From contig NZ_JBKKHQ010000029.1 of NCBI RefSeq assembly GCF_046614695.1, forward strand, positions 1-56,849: 56,849 nucleotides of DNA, read 5' to 3'. A program made the translations under genes and the position numbers. Under the pieces are notes generated by a model. It was not told where the DNA came from, did no database searches, and saw nothing but the letters and a program-made list of their open reading frames with translations. Of this stretch, positions 26,221 through 35,842 are shown one piece after another. The stretch comes from Pokkaliibacter sp046614695. Its GTDB lineage: Bacteria > Pseudomonadota > Gammaproteobacteria > Pseudomonadales > Balneatricaceae. Within the stretch, counting starts at the first letter, position 1. Each line of letters begins with the position of its first letter.

Positions 26221-27063
26221 TCATGCCTGAAGCGCACGAGCCGCCTGCCAGTTAAGAGGAGTGACATCGGCAGTGTAAGCCGATGCCGTTTGATCCAGCT
26301 GAATCTGCTGAGCGGCAATCGATACCGCCACTTCCATGGGACGCTTACCGCCAATGGGCATTCCTAATGGGCAGTGAATCTGCGACACACGCTCTTCGGT
26401 TATACCCCGGGCTTCAAATCGCTGCTGAAACCGCCGCCACTTTTCTGAAGAGCCAATCAAGCCAACAAAGGCTGGCATCGACTCGCGCTTAAGTAGCTGC
26501 AGACAAATATCAAAATCCAACTGATGATCATGGGTGAGAATCAGGAAACGTGCTTGGGCTGGCGCACTTACCGCCACCTGTAGGGGATCTTCTTGCATAT
26601 AACGTACCCGACCCACCGAAGCCGCCGTCGATTCCTCTGCAAAGATCCCATCCCGCTCATCTACCCACCTAATATCATAAGGCAGCGCTTTCAAGATGCT
26701 GACCAGCGCGGATGCGACATGACCAGCACCGAAGATGACGATGGGTTGGGCTAACTGCAACGGCTCAAACAACACCATCACCACGCCTCCACAGCACATC
26801 CCAAGACTCGCAGCCAGATTGAAGCGCTCAATCACGGGCGAATGCTGCCCAGACTGCAGAAACTCACGTGCCTTTAACAGACACTGGTACTCCAGATTAC
26901 CACCGCCGATAGTGTCGTGTTGCTCATGCTCTGTAATCAGCATCTTGGTGCCGGCATCACGTGGAGACGATCCCTGAACGCCCAACACTGTTACCAAAAC
27001 ACCCGGAATATTTTCATCCTTGCAACGGCTTAGAGCACTGATCCAATCAAGAGACGGCTGCAT
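26221..27063 (-). CDS. xdhC: Xanthine dehydrogenase accessory protein XdhC
   Basis: Binds and inserts the sulfurated molybdenum cofactor into xanthine dehydrogenase. The 280-residue protein has the XdhC N-terminal domain (VLGVQGSSPRDAGTKMLI, TIGGGNLEYQ) and SLGMCCGGVVMVLFEP with adjacent cysteines. A Rossmann-like domain follows (IVIFGAGHVASALVSI, then WVDERDG). The last segment SQIHCPLGMPIGGKRPMEVAVSIAAQ completes the family pattern. It starts inside the end of xdhB (17-bp overlap) with GAGGAG upstream. Confidence 0.93.
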   Translation of the reverse strand: MQPSLDWISALSRCKDENIPGVLVTVLGVQGSSPRDAGTKMLITEHEQHDTIGGGNLEYQCLLKAREFLQSGQHSPVIERFNLAASLGMCCGGVVMVLFEPLQLAQPIVIFGAGHVASALVSILKALPYDIRWVDERDGIFAEESTAASVGRVRYMQEDPLQVAVSAPAQARFLILTHDHQLDFDICLQLLKRESMPAFVGLIGSSEKWRRFQQRFEARGITEERVSQIHCPLGMPIGGKRPMEVAVSIAAQQIQLDQTASAYTADVTPLNWQAARALQA

Positions 27064-29395
27064 AATGCATCTCCTCTAATGAACGTGCGGCCCGCCACAC
27101 AGCCTCTGGTGTCGCAGGCGCATTCAGCGGAACAGGCCTGCCAGGAGCAATATCACTTAGCGCATCACGAAGCGCGCACCAGGCAGAAATAGCCAGCATA
27201 AAAGGCGGCTCTCCCACTGCCTTGGAGCGATGAATGGTTGCCGCCGGATGATCAGCCTGAGTCAACAACTCAGTATTAAAGCGCGCGGGAACATCGCCTA
27301 ATGTTGGAATTTTGTAGGTCGCAGGCGTGTCAGTACGAAGTCTGCCCTGCTCATCCCACACCAGCTCTTCTGTGGTCAGCCAACCCAAGCCCTGAACAAA
27401 ACCTCCCTCAATCTGACCTTTGTCCATCGCCGGGTTCAGGGAGTGTCCCACATCGTGAAGGATATCAACCTGCAGCAGACGATATTCCCCTGTCAGGGTG
27501 TCAACCTCGACCTCACTACAGGCCACGCCATGAGCGAAATAGTAAAAGGGATGGCCCTCCGCCTTTTCACGATCGTAATAGATACGGGGCGTGCGGTAGT
27601 AACCGGTTGCAGAGAGCGAGACCCGCGCAAAATACGCTTGCTGAACTAACTCGGCAAAGCTCCAGCGTTGATCAGCCGCTTCAATATCCCCCTCGTTGAA
27701 AGACACCTGCGCGGCGGTGACTCCCACGTTTTGCGCCACCAGTTCCGTCAGCCTGCTTCGTAGTGTCATGCAGGCATCCTGAACCGCCTGGCCGTTTAAG
27801 TCTGCGCCAGATGAAGCCGCCGTTGGTGACGTGTTAGGCACTTTGTCGGTTCGCGTGGCGGTGATGCGGATTTGTTCCAGTGGCAGAGCAAACGCATCGG
27901 CAGCAATCTGCTGCATCTTGATATGCAGCCCCTGCCCCATCTCGATACCACCATGATTCACCTGAACGCTGCCGTCGGTATAAATGTGTACCAGCGCTCC
28001 CGCCTGGTTGAGATGCTGCGCAGTAAAGGAGATCCCAAACTTAACAGGTGTCAGCGCAATACCACGGCGCACAGTGGAAGATGCGTCCTGTTGGTTCGCT
28101 TCGCGAATCGATTCATAACGACGGCGATAATCACAGCGATCAGCCAAGGCAAGCATCATATCTGCGACCGGAAAGTGCTCTATGGTCTGGCCATAATGAG
28201 TCTGGTTACGAGTCTCGGTGTCATAAAGATTTCTCAGGCGAACCTCAAAAGGGTCTTCCTGCAGAGTACGCGCTAAATCATCCATTGCAGCTTCAATAGC
28301 CAGCATGCCCTGAGGCCCGCCAAAGCCACGAAATGCGGTGTTGGACGCGGTGTGAGTAAAGGCGCGAAACCCCGTTACAGTCGCATCCGGCAGATAGTAC
28401 GCATTATCCGCATGAAACATGGCCCGATCGACGATCGCTTCTGAGAGATCCGGTGAGCAGCCACAGTTACCCGTCAGGGTCATCGTCAGCGACTGAATCA
28501 TGCCGGCGGCATCTGCAGTTAACTCAGTATCCGCCACAAAGGGATGGCGCTTGCCGGTCAGGCGCATGTCTTCCTGTCGATTGAGCCTCAGTACCACAGG
28601 TCGCTGAGTCTTACTGGCTAACAAGGCTGCCATGCAAGCCACACCTGCAGCCTGAGTTTCTTTGCCGCCGAAACCGCCTCCCAGACGACGCACTTCGACA
28701 CTAATCAAATGCAGGGGAAGGTTCAGCACCTCCGCCACCAGCTTTTGCACTTCTGACGGGTGCTGAGTCGAGCAATGCAAATGCAAAGCCCCTTCTTCAC
28801 CCGGTATCGCCAGCGTGGCCTGAGTTTCGAGATAGAAATGCTCCTGACCACCGATCTCCAGTGTAGAGCTGAGGCTGATCTCGCCGGAGGTGATCGCGGC
28901 AGCGGGATGCCGCTCCATCACATGAGTGGGGCGCACCAGCAGGTTCGCCGCGACACTGGCTTTGGGGTCCAGCGCCAAAGGCTCAGCTTCTGCGTATTCA
29001 ATACGTGCTTTGGCCGCAGCCGCTCTGGCCAGCGTCTCGGAAGTGGCAGCCACCAGAAAGAGTGCCTGCCCGACATACAGGGTTTTATCCATCACCAGTA
29101 ACGGATCACCCGGGAAAACCGGACCAATATCCTGATGCCCGGGAATGTCCGCGGCCGTCATGACAGCGGCAACGCCTTCAGACGCTCTTACCTCCTCAAT
29201 ATGCAGACTGACTGCGGCATTTGCCTGAGAAGCCAGCACCACAACGCCATAAAGACTGCCCTGCGGTAGCGGGATATCCGTCACGTAGCGCGCTTCACCC
29301 TTAACCTGCAACCGGGCACTCTCATGAGGATGCGCCTTACCCACCTGACCCGGCCCGACGACAGAGCTCACCGCAGGAGCAATTAACTTACGCAT
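27047..29395 (-). CDS. xdhB: Xanthine dehydrogenase, molybdenum-binding subunit
   Basis: Large subunit (782 residues) of the bacterial two-subunit xanthine dehydrogenase, oxidising hypoxanthine and xanthine to urate. It has the family's HESARLQVKGEARYVTDIP opening and GGQEHFYLETQ. AFRGFGGPQGML is present, as are EMGQGLHIKMQQ and the catalytic Glu region KAVGEPPFMLAISAWCALRDAL near the C-terminus. No signal peptide, so cytoplasmic. It overlaps xdhA by 8 bp and xdhC by 17 bp. Confidence 0.95.
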   Translation of the reverse strand: MRKLIAPAVSSVVGPGQVGKAHPHESARLQVKGEARYVTDIPLPQGSLYGVVVLASQANAAVSLHIEEVRASEGVAAVMTAADIPGHQDIGPVFPGDPLLVMDKTLYVGQALFLVAATSETLARAAAAKARIEYAEAEPLALDPKASVAANLLVRPTHVMERHPAAAITSGEISLSSTLEIGGQEHFYLETQATLAIPGEEGALHLHCSTQHPSEVQKLVAEVLNLPLHLISVEVRRLGGGFGGKETQAAGVACMAALLASKTQRPVVLRLNRQEDMRLTGKRHPFVADTELTADAAGMIQSLTMTLTGNCGCSPDLSEAIVDRAMFHADNAYYLPDATVTGFRAFTHTASNTAFRGFGGPQGMLAIEAAMDDLARTLQEDPFEVRLRNLYDTETRNQTHYGQTIEHFPVADMMLALADRCDYRRRYESIREANQQDASSTVRRGIALTPVKFGISFTAQHLNQAGALVHIYTDGSVQVNHGGIEMGQGLHIKMQQIAADAFALPLEQIRITATRTDKVPNTSPTAASSGADLNGQAVQDACMTLRSRLTELVAQNVGVTAAQVSFNEGDIEAADQRWSFAELVQQAYFARVSLSATGYYRTPRIYYDREKAEGHPFYYFAHGVACSEVEVDTLTGEYRLLQVDILHDVGHSLNPAMDKGQIEGGFVQGLGWLTTEELVWDEQGRLRTDTPATYKIPTLGDVPARFNTELLTQADHPAATIHRSKAVGEPPFMLAISAWCALRDALSDIAPGRPVPLNAPATPEAVWRAARSLEEMHYAAVS

Positions 29396-30782
29396 GAGAC
29401 ACCTCCCTGATGGAGCCTTTCGATAACGCCCGGTGAATCAATGCAGCACTAACCTGCAGACGATAATCCGCACTGGCTCGTGCATCTGACATGGGAGTGA
29501 CATCCTCCGAGAGCTGCCGAAGAATATCCTGAACACTGATCGACTCACCCTCCATCATCTTTCTAGCTACCAGAGTTTCAGTCGCAGGCGCCCGACATGG
29601 AGTTGCCGCCATGCCGCCTAAACCGATACGCACCTGCCCCATGGCCGACACACTGACAGCCACCAGCATGGAGGCGATATCGTCCTCTCGGCGTTTACTG
29701 ACCTTATCAATCGAGAGGCCGTTAAACAGCCGATCATGAGGCACCCGAACCAGGCATAGAAGCTCATCAGGCTGCATGACCGTTTTGCGATAGCCGGTAA
29801 AAAAGGTATCCAAAGGCACCCAACGCTCTGACGTTGCAGAGCGAAGCTGTACCTGCGCATCCAGTGCCAGAAGAGCAGGCGGCAAGTCACCAACGGGAGA
29901 AGCATTGGCGATATTGCCGCCCAGCGTTCCCTGATTTCGTACCTGAGTAGCAGCCACGCGCTCGAGTAATTGGGCAAGCACAGGCTGATGAGTTTCACTC
30001 CAGAGCAGCAGTTCCGCAAAGCTGACGCCAGCGCCGAAGCTGACATAGTCTTCATCCTGAGAAATCGTCGAGAGTTCTGCACACAGGCCAAGCCAGATGA
30101 ACCCCGGGTAGCGCTTGTGCTGTAAGTTCATCTCGACGACCAAATCCGTTCCACCCGCTAACCAGGGGAAGTCGGGATGCTTCACCTTGGCCTGTAAGGC
30201 TTCTGTTAGCGTGAGCGGAGAGATAAAAGCAGAAGGCGCTGAGGCTTCTGCTATGGCAGAAACCTGTTGGGCGGGCTCTGGCATCCAGATATCCACCCTG
30301 TTCGGCAGAGAGTTTTCCGCCAGCACCTGAACGGCATCGCGAATCGAGGTGTAACCGGTGCAACGGCATAGATTACCACCCAGTGCCTGTTCCATCTCGC
30401 AGGCATCCAACTGGTTATGACTCGCCGCGAAGAGACTCATCACAAAGCCCGGCGTGCAAAAACCACACTGCGTCCCATGATTCTCAATCATTGCCTGTTG
30501 GCAGGGATGAAGCTCGCTGCCCTGGCTGATACCTTCAACCGTGATTAAAGAACGGTCTTTCAACGTTCCTGCCAGAGTGATACAGCCATTCACACTCTTA
30601 TAATGAATGCCGTCTTCATCAGGCTCAGCAATCACCACCGTACAGGCACCACAATCACCGGTAGCGCAACCCTCTTTAGTCCCCGGCAGCCCCAACTCAG
30701 TGCGAACCCACTGTAGAATGCTCTGATTTGGATCGGGATCTGGCATCTGTAATGCCTTACCATTCACCTTGACCCTCAGCAT
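29388..30782 (-). CDS. xdhA: Xanthine dehydrogenase, FAD and iron-sulfur subunit
   Basis: Small subunit (464 residues). The plant-type [2Fe-2S] domain has EGCATGDCGACTVV. The second [2Fe-2S] domain has CGFCTPGFVMS and NLCRCTGYTSI. The FAD domain has PWLAGGTDLVVEMN and NQGTLGGNIANASPVGD. It passes electrons from the molybdenum centre to NAD+. It is first of the leftward xdhA-xdhB-xdhC-uraD-uraH unit, with AAGGAG eight bases before ATG. A weak -10-like TATTAT lies on the minus strand near 30835, but no confident promoter was found. Confidence 0.95.
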   Translation of the reverse strand: MLRVKVNGKALQMPDPDPNQSILQWVRTELGLPGTKEGCATGDCGACTVVIAEPDEDGIHYKSVNGCITLAGTLKDRSLITVEGISQGSELHPCQQAMIENHGTQCGFCTPGFVMSLFAASHNQLDACEMEQALGGNLCRCTGYTSIRDAVQVLAENSLPNRVDIWMPEPAQQVSAIAEASAPSAFISPLTLTEALQAKVKHPDFPWLAGGTDLVVEMNLQHKRYPGFIWLGLCAELSTISQDEDYVSFGAGVSFAELLLWSETHQPVLAQLLERVAATQVRNQGTLGGNIANASPVGDLPPALLALDAQVQLRSATSERWVPLDTFFTGYRKTVMQPDELLCLVRVPHDRLFNGLSIDKVSKRREDDIASMLVAVSVSAMGQVRIGLGGMAATPCRAPATETLVARKMMEGESISVQDILRQLSEDVTPMSDARASADYRLQVSAALIHRALSKGSIREVSHA

Positions 30783-30947
30783 CAGACGTACTCCTTACCG
30801 GTTCGTTTGAGCCCGTGGTGATTTTTTAGGGATAATATGACTGTACGCCAAACCCTTTAAAAATCATCCAATCGGTTTAATTATTATTTATTCTCAGCAA
30901 AGCCTATGCCACCAAAACGATCCAGTTGGACAAATATTCAAGGCAAG

Positions 30948-30963
30948 TGGCATGATTGCTGCT
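30948..30963 (+). promoter_or_regulatory. Putative sigma-54 promoter of the purine ABC importer
   Basis: TGGCAT-GATTG-CTGCT matches the -24/-12 consensus TGGCAC-N5-TTGCW at 8 of 10 defined bases, with GG (30949-30950) and GC (30961-30962) exactly 10 bp apart. The start would fall about 55 bp before the ATPase gene. Nitrogen control of purine uptake would make sense, but no NtrC site was recognised. Confidence 0.5.
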
Positions 30964-31029
30964 TTCTCGTTGTCGGTTCATATCACTTCTTCGACCTTTA
31001 GCGGTTGAAACTTCCACAGGCTTTAAACG

Positions 31030-32568
31030 ATGACCCCACTTCTTGAGGTTCGCCGCATCACCAAGGTGTACCCGGGCTGCAAGGCGAATGATCGTATTCA
31101 CCTCGACATCCGGGCAGGCGAAATTCATGCCCTGCTGGGTGAAAACGGTGCCGGCAAAAGCACCTTGATGAAAATTATCTACGGCGTTGTTCAGCCCGAC
31201 GAAGGCGAGCTGCTCTGGCAAGGTGATCCGATCATCCTTAAAGGTCCTGCCCACGCCAGAGAGCTTGGTATTGGCATGGTATTCCAGCACTTCTCATTGT
31301 TTGACACCCTGAGCGTGCTGGAAAATGTGCTTTTAAGTTTGCCCGCCAAAGAAGCGAAACAACGCCAGCAAGTGATTCAGCGCATCGCTCAGATGGGAGA
31401 GCAATACGGGATGCACCTGGACCCACACCGTCCGGTCAGTAGCCTCTCCACCGGCGAGCGTCAGCGTGTTGAACTGATTCGAGCGCTGCTAAACCGCCCT
31501 CGCTTGCTAATTCTGGATGAGCCCACCTCCGTGCTGACACCGCAGGAATGTGAGGGACTATTCCAGAGTCTTCGTAAGCTCGCCGCCTCCGGCTGCGCGA
31601 TCCTGTTTATCAGTCACAAGCTGCAGGAAGTGAAAGACCTGTGCGAGCGCGCCACCATTCTGCGTGCTGGCGAAGTCGTGGATGAGCTGGACCCGCGTGA
31701 GACAGATATCGAAACACTCGCTGCCCGTATGGTCGGGGCAGGAACTGCGACACATGCCTCTTCTCGTCCTGGTAGTCGGGGCCAGCGCGCTATCAACATT
31801 AACGAGCTGACTCTCTCTGGACTTTCCAGCCATGAGGTGGGAGTACGTAACGTCAGCTTTGAAGCCTTTAGGGGCGAGATTCTGGGTATTGCCGGAGTCG
31901 CCGGTAATGGTCAGGCCTGCTTGCTGCGCGCGCTAAGCGGTGAGCAGTTGGCAACTTCACAAAGTATTCAGCTGGATGATCAGCCTGTCGGCAAACTGTC
32001 CCCGAGTAAGCGCCGCCTGCGTGGTCTGGCCGTGGTACCGGAAGATCGACTCGGCCGCGGCGCAGTGCCTGAGATGTCGTTGGTCGATAACGCACTGCTA
32101 ACAGCATCGCATAAAGGTCTGGTGAAACAGGGAATGATTCGCCGGGGCGCATTACGCCAGTGGACTAAAGAGGTGTGCGAGAGCTTTCGGGTAAAAACCG
32201 CGGGGATAGACGCACAAGCCCGAAGCCTCTCCGGCGGCAATCTGCAAAAGTTCATTATTGGACGAGAAGTGAAACAGCAGCCGACCGTTCTGGTGGCCAG
32301 CCATCCCACCTGGGGCGTGGATATAGGCTCTGCGGTCAGTATCCGTGAGGCGCTACTTAATCTGCGCGATCAGGGTTGTGCCGTCATCATTCTCTCGGAA
32401 GACCTGGAAGAGCTTTTCGAGATTAGCGACCGCATGGCAGCTCTCTGCCACGGTGAACTCTCACCAATCAAAGCCGTGACTGATACCAGTCTGGAAGAAG
32501 TGGGCCGCTGGATGGGCGGCGATTTTTCACAAGCTACCGTTCAGGAGCCTTCTCATGCTCAGGCTTGA
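31030..32568 (+). CDS. ABC importer ATP-binding protein, BMP/nucleoside-purine type
   Basis: A 512-residue double ATPase of the sugar/nucleoside (RbsA/YufO) type. The first half has Walker A GENGAGKSTLMKI, signature LSTGERQRVEL and Walker B RLLILDEPTS. The second half has a degenerate Walker A, GVAGNGQACLL (Gln for Lys, as usual in this family), signature LSGGNLQK and a C-terminal SEDLEELFEISDR. With the two permeases that follow, and its position opposite the xdh genes, import of hypoxanthine, xanthine or nucleosides is inferred. It overlaps the next gene by 14 bp. Confidence 0.9.
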   Translation: MTPLLEVRRITKVYPGCKANDRIHLDIRAGEIHALLGENGAGKSTLMKIIYGVVQPDEGELLWQGDPIILKGPAHARELGIGMVFQHFSLFDTLSVLENVLLSLPAKEAKQRQQVIQRIAQMGEQYGMHLDPHRPVSSLSTGERQRVELIRALLNRPRLLILDEPTSVLTPQECEGLFQSLRKLAASGCAILFISHKLQEVKDLCERATILRAGEVVDELDPRETDIETLAARMVGAGTATHASSRPGSRGQRAININELTLSGLSSHEVGVRNVSFEAFRGEILGIAGVAGNGQACLLRALSGEQLATSQSIQLDDQPVGKLSPSKRRLRGLAVVPEDRLGRGAVPEMSLVDNALLTASHKGLVKQGMIRRGALRQWTKEVCESFRVKTAGIDAQARSLSGGNLQKFIIGREVKQQPTVLVASHPTWGVDIGSAVSIREALLNLRDQGCAVIILSEDLEELFEISDRMAALCHGELSPIKAVTDTSLEEVGRWMGGDFSQATVQEPSHAQA

Positions 32569-33625
32569 ACGCCTTCCTCAAGACTCCCGAGTGATGGCCT
32601 GGTGCTCGCCACTATTAGCGGTGCTTTGCACACTGATCACTGGCGGGATTCTCTTTGCTGCACTGGGACATAACCCCTTTACCAGCCTCTACAGTTTCTT
32701 TCTTGGAGGCGTGACTGATCTTTACAGCCTTGGCGAGCTTGGTGTCAAAGTCACACCGATTCTACTTTGCGCAACGGGTCTCCTGCTTTGTTACCGGGCG
32801 AACGTCTGGAATATCGGCGCCGAAGGCCAGTTCGTCGCTGGTGGCCTTTGTGGTGGGATGGTAGCGCTGGCCGGACTCGATAATGACTCCAGCTACTACA
32901 CCATACTTATTCTGCTGGCCGGCATGGCGGGCGGAATGTTCTGGGCAGGTATTGCTGCCTGGCTGAAAACGGCCTTTCAGTGCAATGAAATTCTGACCAC
33001 CATTATGCTCAACTACATCGCCTTTCATTTACTTCAGTATGGCGTGCATGGTCCGCTTCGTGACCCTGATGGCTTTAATTTCCCCGAATCCGCACTCTTT
33101 AATGACAATCATTTGATGCCGATTCTCATCGAAGGCACTCGCCTACATCTGGGCATTGTGCTTGCCGCGGTTGCTGTCATTGGCCTTATCATCGTTCTTC
33201 GGTACAGCCATCTGGGCTTCAAGATCACGGTTCAGGGCAAAGATGACAGTGCCGCGCGTTTCGCGGGTTTCAGCAGTAAAGGCCTGACTTGGCTGGTGTT
33301 ACTGGTGTGCGGAGCGTTGGCTGGACTGGCAGGTGCCGCCGAAGTCGACGGCCCGGTTGGCCAGATCACCCCTTACATCGCCTCCGGTTATGGTTATGCC
33401 GCTATCATCGTGGTGTTTCTGGGCCGGCAGAGCCCCTTTGGAATTGTGCTCGCAAGTATTCTGCTGGGCCTCACCTACCTAGGTGGTGAAGTGGCGCAGA
33501 TAAAACTGAGTTTACCGGTTTCTCTGACTGAACTCTTCCAGGGCATGTTGCTGTTCTTCTTGTTGGCTTGTGACCTGTTCATTGGCTATCGAATTCGTTT
33601 CGTGCGCCGCCCGGCAACAGCCTGA
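32555..33625 (+). CDS. ABC importer permease, BMP/nucleoside-purine type (YufP-like)
   Basis: A 356-residue membrane subunit of the BPD_transp_2 family with eight to ten helices. Typical motifs are YRANVWNIGAEGQFVAGG near residue 80, FQCNEILTTIMLNYIAF and GKDDSAARFAGFSSKGLTW. The first-permease identity follows from position after the ATPase and the NIGAEGQ motif. It is translationally coupled to the ATPase gene and 9 bp from the second permease. Confidence 0.9.
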   Translation: MLRLERLPQDSRVMAWCSPLLAVLCTLITGGILFAALGHNPFTSLYSFFLGGVTDLYSLGELGVKVTPILLCATGLLLCYRANVWNIGAEGQFVAGGLCGGMVALAGLDNDSSYYTILILLAGMAGGMFWAGIAAWLKTAFQCNEILTTIMLNYIAFHLLQYGVHGPLRDPDGFNFPESALFNDNHLMPILIEGTRLHLGIVLAAVAVIGLIIVLRYSHLGFKITVQGKDDSAARFAGFSSKGLTWLVLLVCGALAGLAGAAEVDGPVGQITPYIASGYGYAAIIVVFLGRQSPFGIVLASILLGLTYLGGEVAQIKLSLPVSLTELFQGMLLFFLLACDLFIGYRIRFVRRPATA

Positions 33626-33634
33626 GGATTCCCT

Positions 33635-34561
33635 ATGGATTATGATCTGATTTCCAACGTGCTGTTCTCTGCGGTTAGGACTGGCACGCCACTGTTACTG
33701 GTTGCCATGGGCGAGCTGATCACTGAGCGCTCCGGCGTGCTCAATCTGGGTCAGGAAGGCATGATGCTGATGGGGGCCGTCATCGGCTTTATTGCCGCAC
33801 TGGCTACCGGTAATGTCTTCATTGGTTTTATGGCAGGAGCTGTGGCAGGCATTGCGATGTCGTTACTGTTTGGTTTTCTTGCCCTGACGCTGAATGCCAA
33901 CCAATACGCCACCGGCTTGGCGCTGGCGATCTTTGGCGGTGGGCTAGCTGCGTTTATTGGCCAGCCCTATGTCGGTAACCCGATTTCAGGTATGGAGCGT
34001 TGGGCGATTCCCGGCCTGAGTGATATCCCCGTGATTGGCAATGCTCTTTTCAATCAGGATCCCGTCATCTACCTGAGCTTTATCGCAGTACCGTTACTGG
34101 CCTGGGCACTACGCTCCAGTCGAGCGGGCTTGATTGTCCGGGCTGCAGGAGAGTCACCCGATTCGCTGCATGCCTTGGGTTATCCGGTGGTTCGAGTGCG
34201 CTATCTTGCGGTAATGTTTGGCGGAGCCATGACAGGCATTGCGGGCAGTTATCTGTCTCTGGGCTATCCGGCCATGTGGAATGAAAATATCACCGCTGGC
34301 CGCGGCTGGATTGCATTGGCGCTGGTCGTGTTTGCCAGCTGGCGTCTTGGCCGCTTAATGCTTGGCGCCTATCTGTTTGGTCTCGCCAGCATTCTTCACC
34401 TTGTGTTTCAGGGCCTCGGCTTTGAGATTTCTCCCGAGCTGCTGGCGATGATGCCTTACGTCGCGACGATAGTGGTGCTGGTGATTCTATCCTCTCGTCA
34501 GGGTCGTGGAGCACTTCAGGCACCCGCAGCCCTCGGAAGACCCTGGCGACCAACGGCTTGA
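33635..34561 (+). CDS. ABC importer permease, BMP/nucleoside-purine type (YufQ-like)
   Basis: A 308-residue membrane subunit, second permease of the importer. TPLLLVAMGELITERSGVLNLGQEGMMLMGA is the hallmark of this subgroup, with ALTLNANQYATGLALAIFG and RAAGESPDSLHALGYPVVRVRYLAVMFGGA further on. It ends just before a bidirectional terminator. The expected BMP-family substrate-binding lipoprotein is not found before or after the three genes. Confidence 0.9.
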   Translation: MDYDLISNVLFSAVRTGTPLLLVAMGELITERSGVLNLGQEGMMLMGAVIGFIAALATGNVFIGFMAGAVAGIAMSLLFGFLALTLNANQYATGLALAIFGGGLAAFIGQPYVGNPISGMERWAIPGLSDIPVIGNALFNQDPVIYLSFIAVPLLAWALRSSRAGLIVRAAGESPDSLHALGYPVVRVRYLAVMFGGAMTGIAGSYLSLGYPAMWNENITAGRGWIALALVVFASWRLGRLMLGAYLFGLASILHLVFQGLGFEISPELLAMMPYVATIVVLVILSSRQGRGALQAPAALGRPWRPTA

Positions 34562-34572
34562 TTCGCAGAGAC

Positions 34573-34609
34573 AAAAAATCCCGGTGCATAAACTGCCCGG
34601 GATTTTTTT
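34573..34609. terminator. Bidirectional terminator
   Basis: AAAAAATCCCGG (34573-34584) pairs with CCGGGATTTTTT (34597-34608) around a 12-nt loop, between the convergent permease and COG0523 GTPase genes. Confidence 0.93.
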
Positions 34610-34635
34610 ATAACGAGAAGGCCACTCAGAAGTGG

Positions 34636-35820
34636 TTATACCGCAATGGGCATTGCCTGGCGAAATGGGTTATGACCATGGAAAGCCCCCCGCTCAATCA
34701 GGCAGGCATCCAGTGCGGCTACCAACTTCTCCTGCTGGATTTGCTGCCCAATAAACACCAGTTCCTGCCGGCGATCACCCACAGCAGTATCCCAATGCTC
34801 GCGAATATTCAGCAGCATCCCCGGCTCAGTCGTCCACTCTTCTTCACCGACACTTGCCCACCATTTACCCGCATACTCGAAAGACAGTTGACCACCGGCC
34901 TGAGACCAATGAAAAACATCATCATCACAATCTGCCAGCCAGAAGTAACCTTTGGAGCGCAGCAGACGACCTTGCTCGGTATACAAACCTGCATCCAAGA
35001 GTGCATGGAGCTTTTGCGGATCAAAGGGGCGACGTGCGCGATATACAAAGCTGCTGATCCCGTACTCTTCGGTTTCAGAATGAAGCTCGCCGCGTAATGT
35101 CTGCAGCCAGCCTGGCGCCTTCTCAGCTTCTTCAAAGGAGAACAGCCCGGTATTCAGAATCTGTTCAGGCTCGATCAATCCTTTGTCGGCGGTGAGAATC
35201 CGCGCTGAGGGGTTAAGCCCTCGCACCGCTGCCATCACTTCCGCCCACTCTTTTTCGCTCACCAGATCGGCCTTGGTGATCACAATTACATTGGCAAACT
35301 CGACCTGTTCCGTCAGCAGCTGACTGACTGTGCGCTCGTCGTCCTCCCCCAGAGATTCGCCTGCATCCTGCAATGACTGGGCTTCTTCAAAGTCCCGCAG
35401 GAAATGCTTGGCATCCACCAGAGTCACCATGGTGTCCAGTCTTGCCAGCTGACTCAGGCTTTGGCCGTTCTCATCCTCAAAGGTAAAGGTTTCCGCAATC
35501 GGCAAAGGCTCGGCAATCCCGGTGGATTCAATCAGCAGATAATCGTAGATGCCTTCATTGGCCAGCTGTGTAATTTGCTCTAGCAGATCCTCACGCAGTG
35601 TGCAGCAGATACAACCATTGCTGAGCTGCACCAGCTTTTCCTCACTGAAGCGAACGGAAATTTCTTTCTCAACCTGCATTCCATCGACATTTACCTCACT
35701 CATGTCATTCACAATGACAGCAATTTTGAGGCCCTGAGTGTTACGCAAGAGTTGATTAAGCAGTGTTGTTTTTCCCGCACCAAGAAAGCCGGATAACACT
35801 GTGACGGGAATGGAGGACAT
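34636..35820 (-). CDS. COG0523 (CobW-type) zinc-related GTPase
   Basis: A 394-residue G3E GTPase. Walker A SGFLGAGKTTLLN, the metal-binding motif GCICCTLR (CxCC), Walker B-like YDYLLIESTG and ITKADL define the family. The CobW_C domain fills the C-terminal third. Members deliver or allocate metals, and those under Zur act in zinc scarcity (ZigA, YeiR, ZNG1 types). The near-consensus Zur site 23 bp upstream puts this one in the zinc group. The client protein is unknown. Start at ATG 35820 gives the standard N-terminus MSSIPVTVLSGFLGAGK. Confidence 0.9.
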   Translation of the reverse strand: MSSIPVTVLSGFLGAGKTTLLNQLLRNTQGLKIAVIVNDMSEVNVDGMQVEKEISVRFSEEKLVQLSNGCICCTLREDLLEQITQLANEGIYDYLLIESTGIAEPLPIAETFTFEDENGQSLSQLARLDTMVTLVDAKHFLRDFEEAQSLQDAGESLGEDDERTVSQLLTEQVEFANVIVITKADLVSEKEWAEVMAAVRGLNPSARILTADKGLIEPEQILNTGLFSFEEAEKAPGWLQTLRGELHSETEEYGISSFVYRARRPFDPQKLHALLDAGLYTEQGRLLRSKGYFWLADCDDDVFHWSQAGGQLSFEYAGKWWASVGEEEWTTEPGMLLNIREHWDTAVGDRRQELVFIGQQIQQEKLVAALDACLIERGAFHGHNPFRQAMPIAV

Positions 35821-35842
35821 GATTTTTACTCGCAGGCATTAA

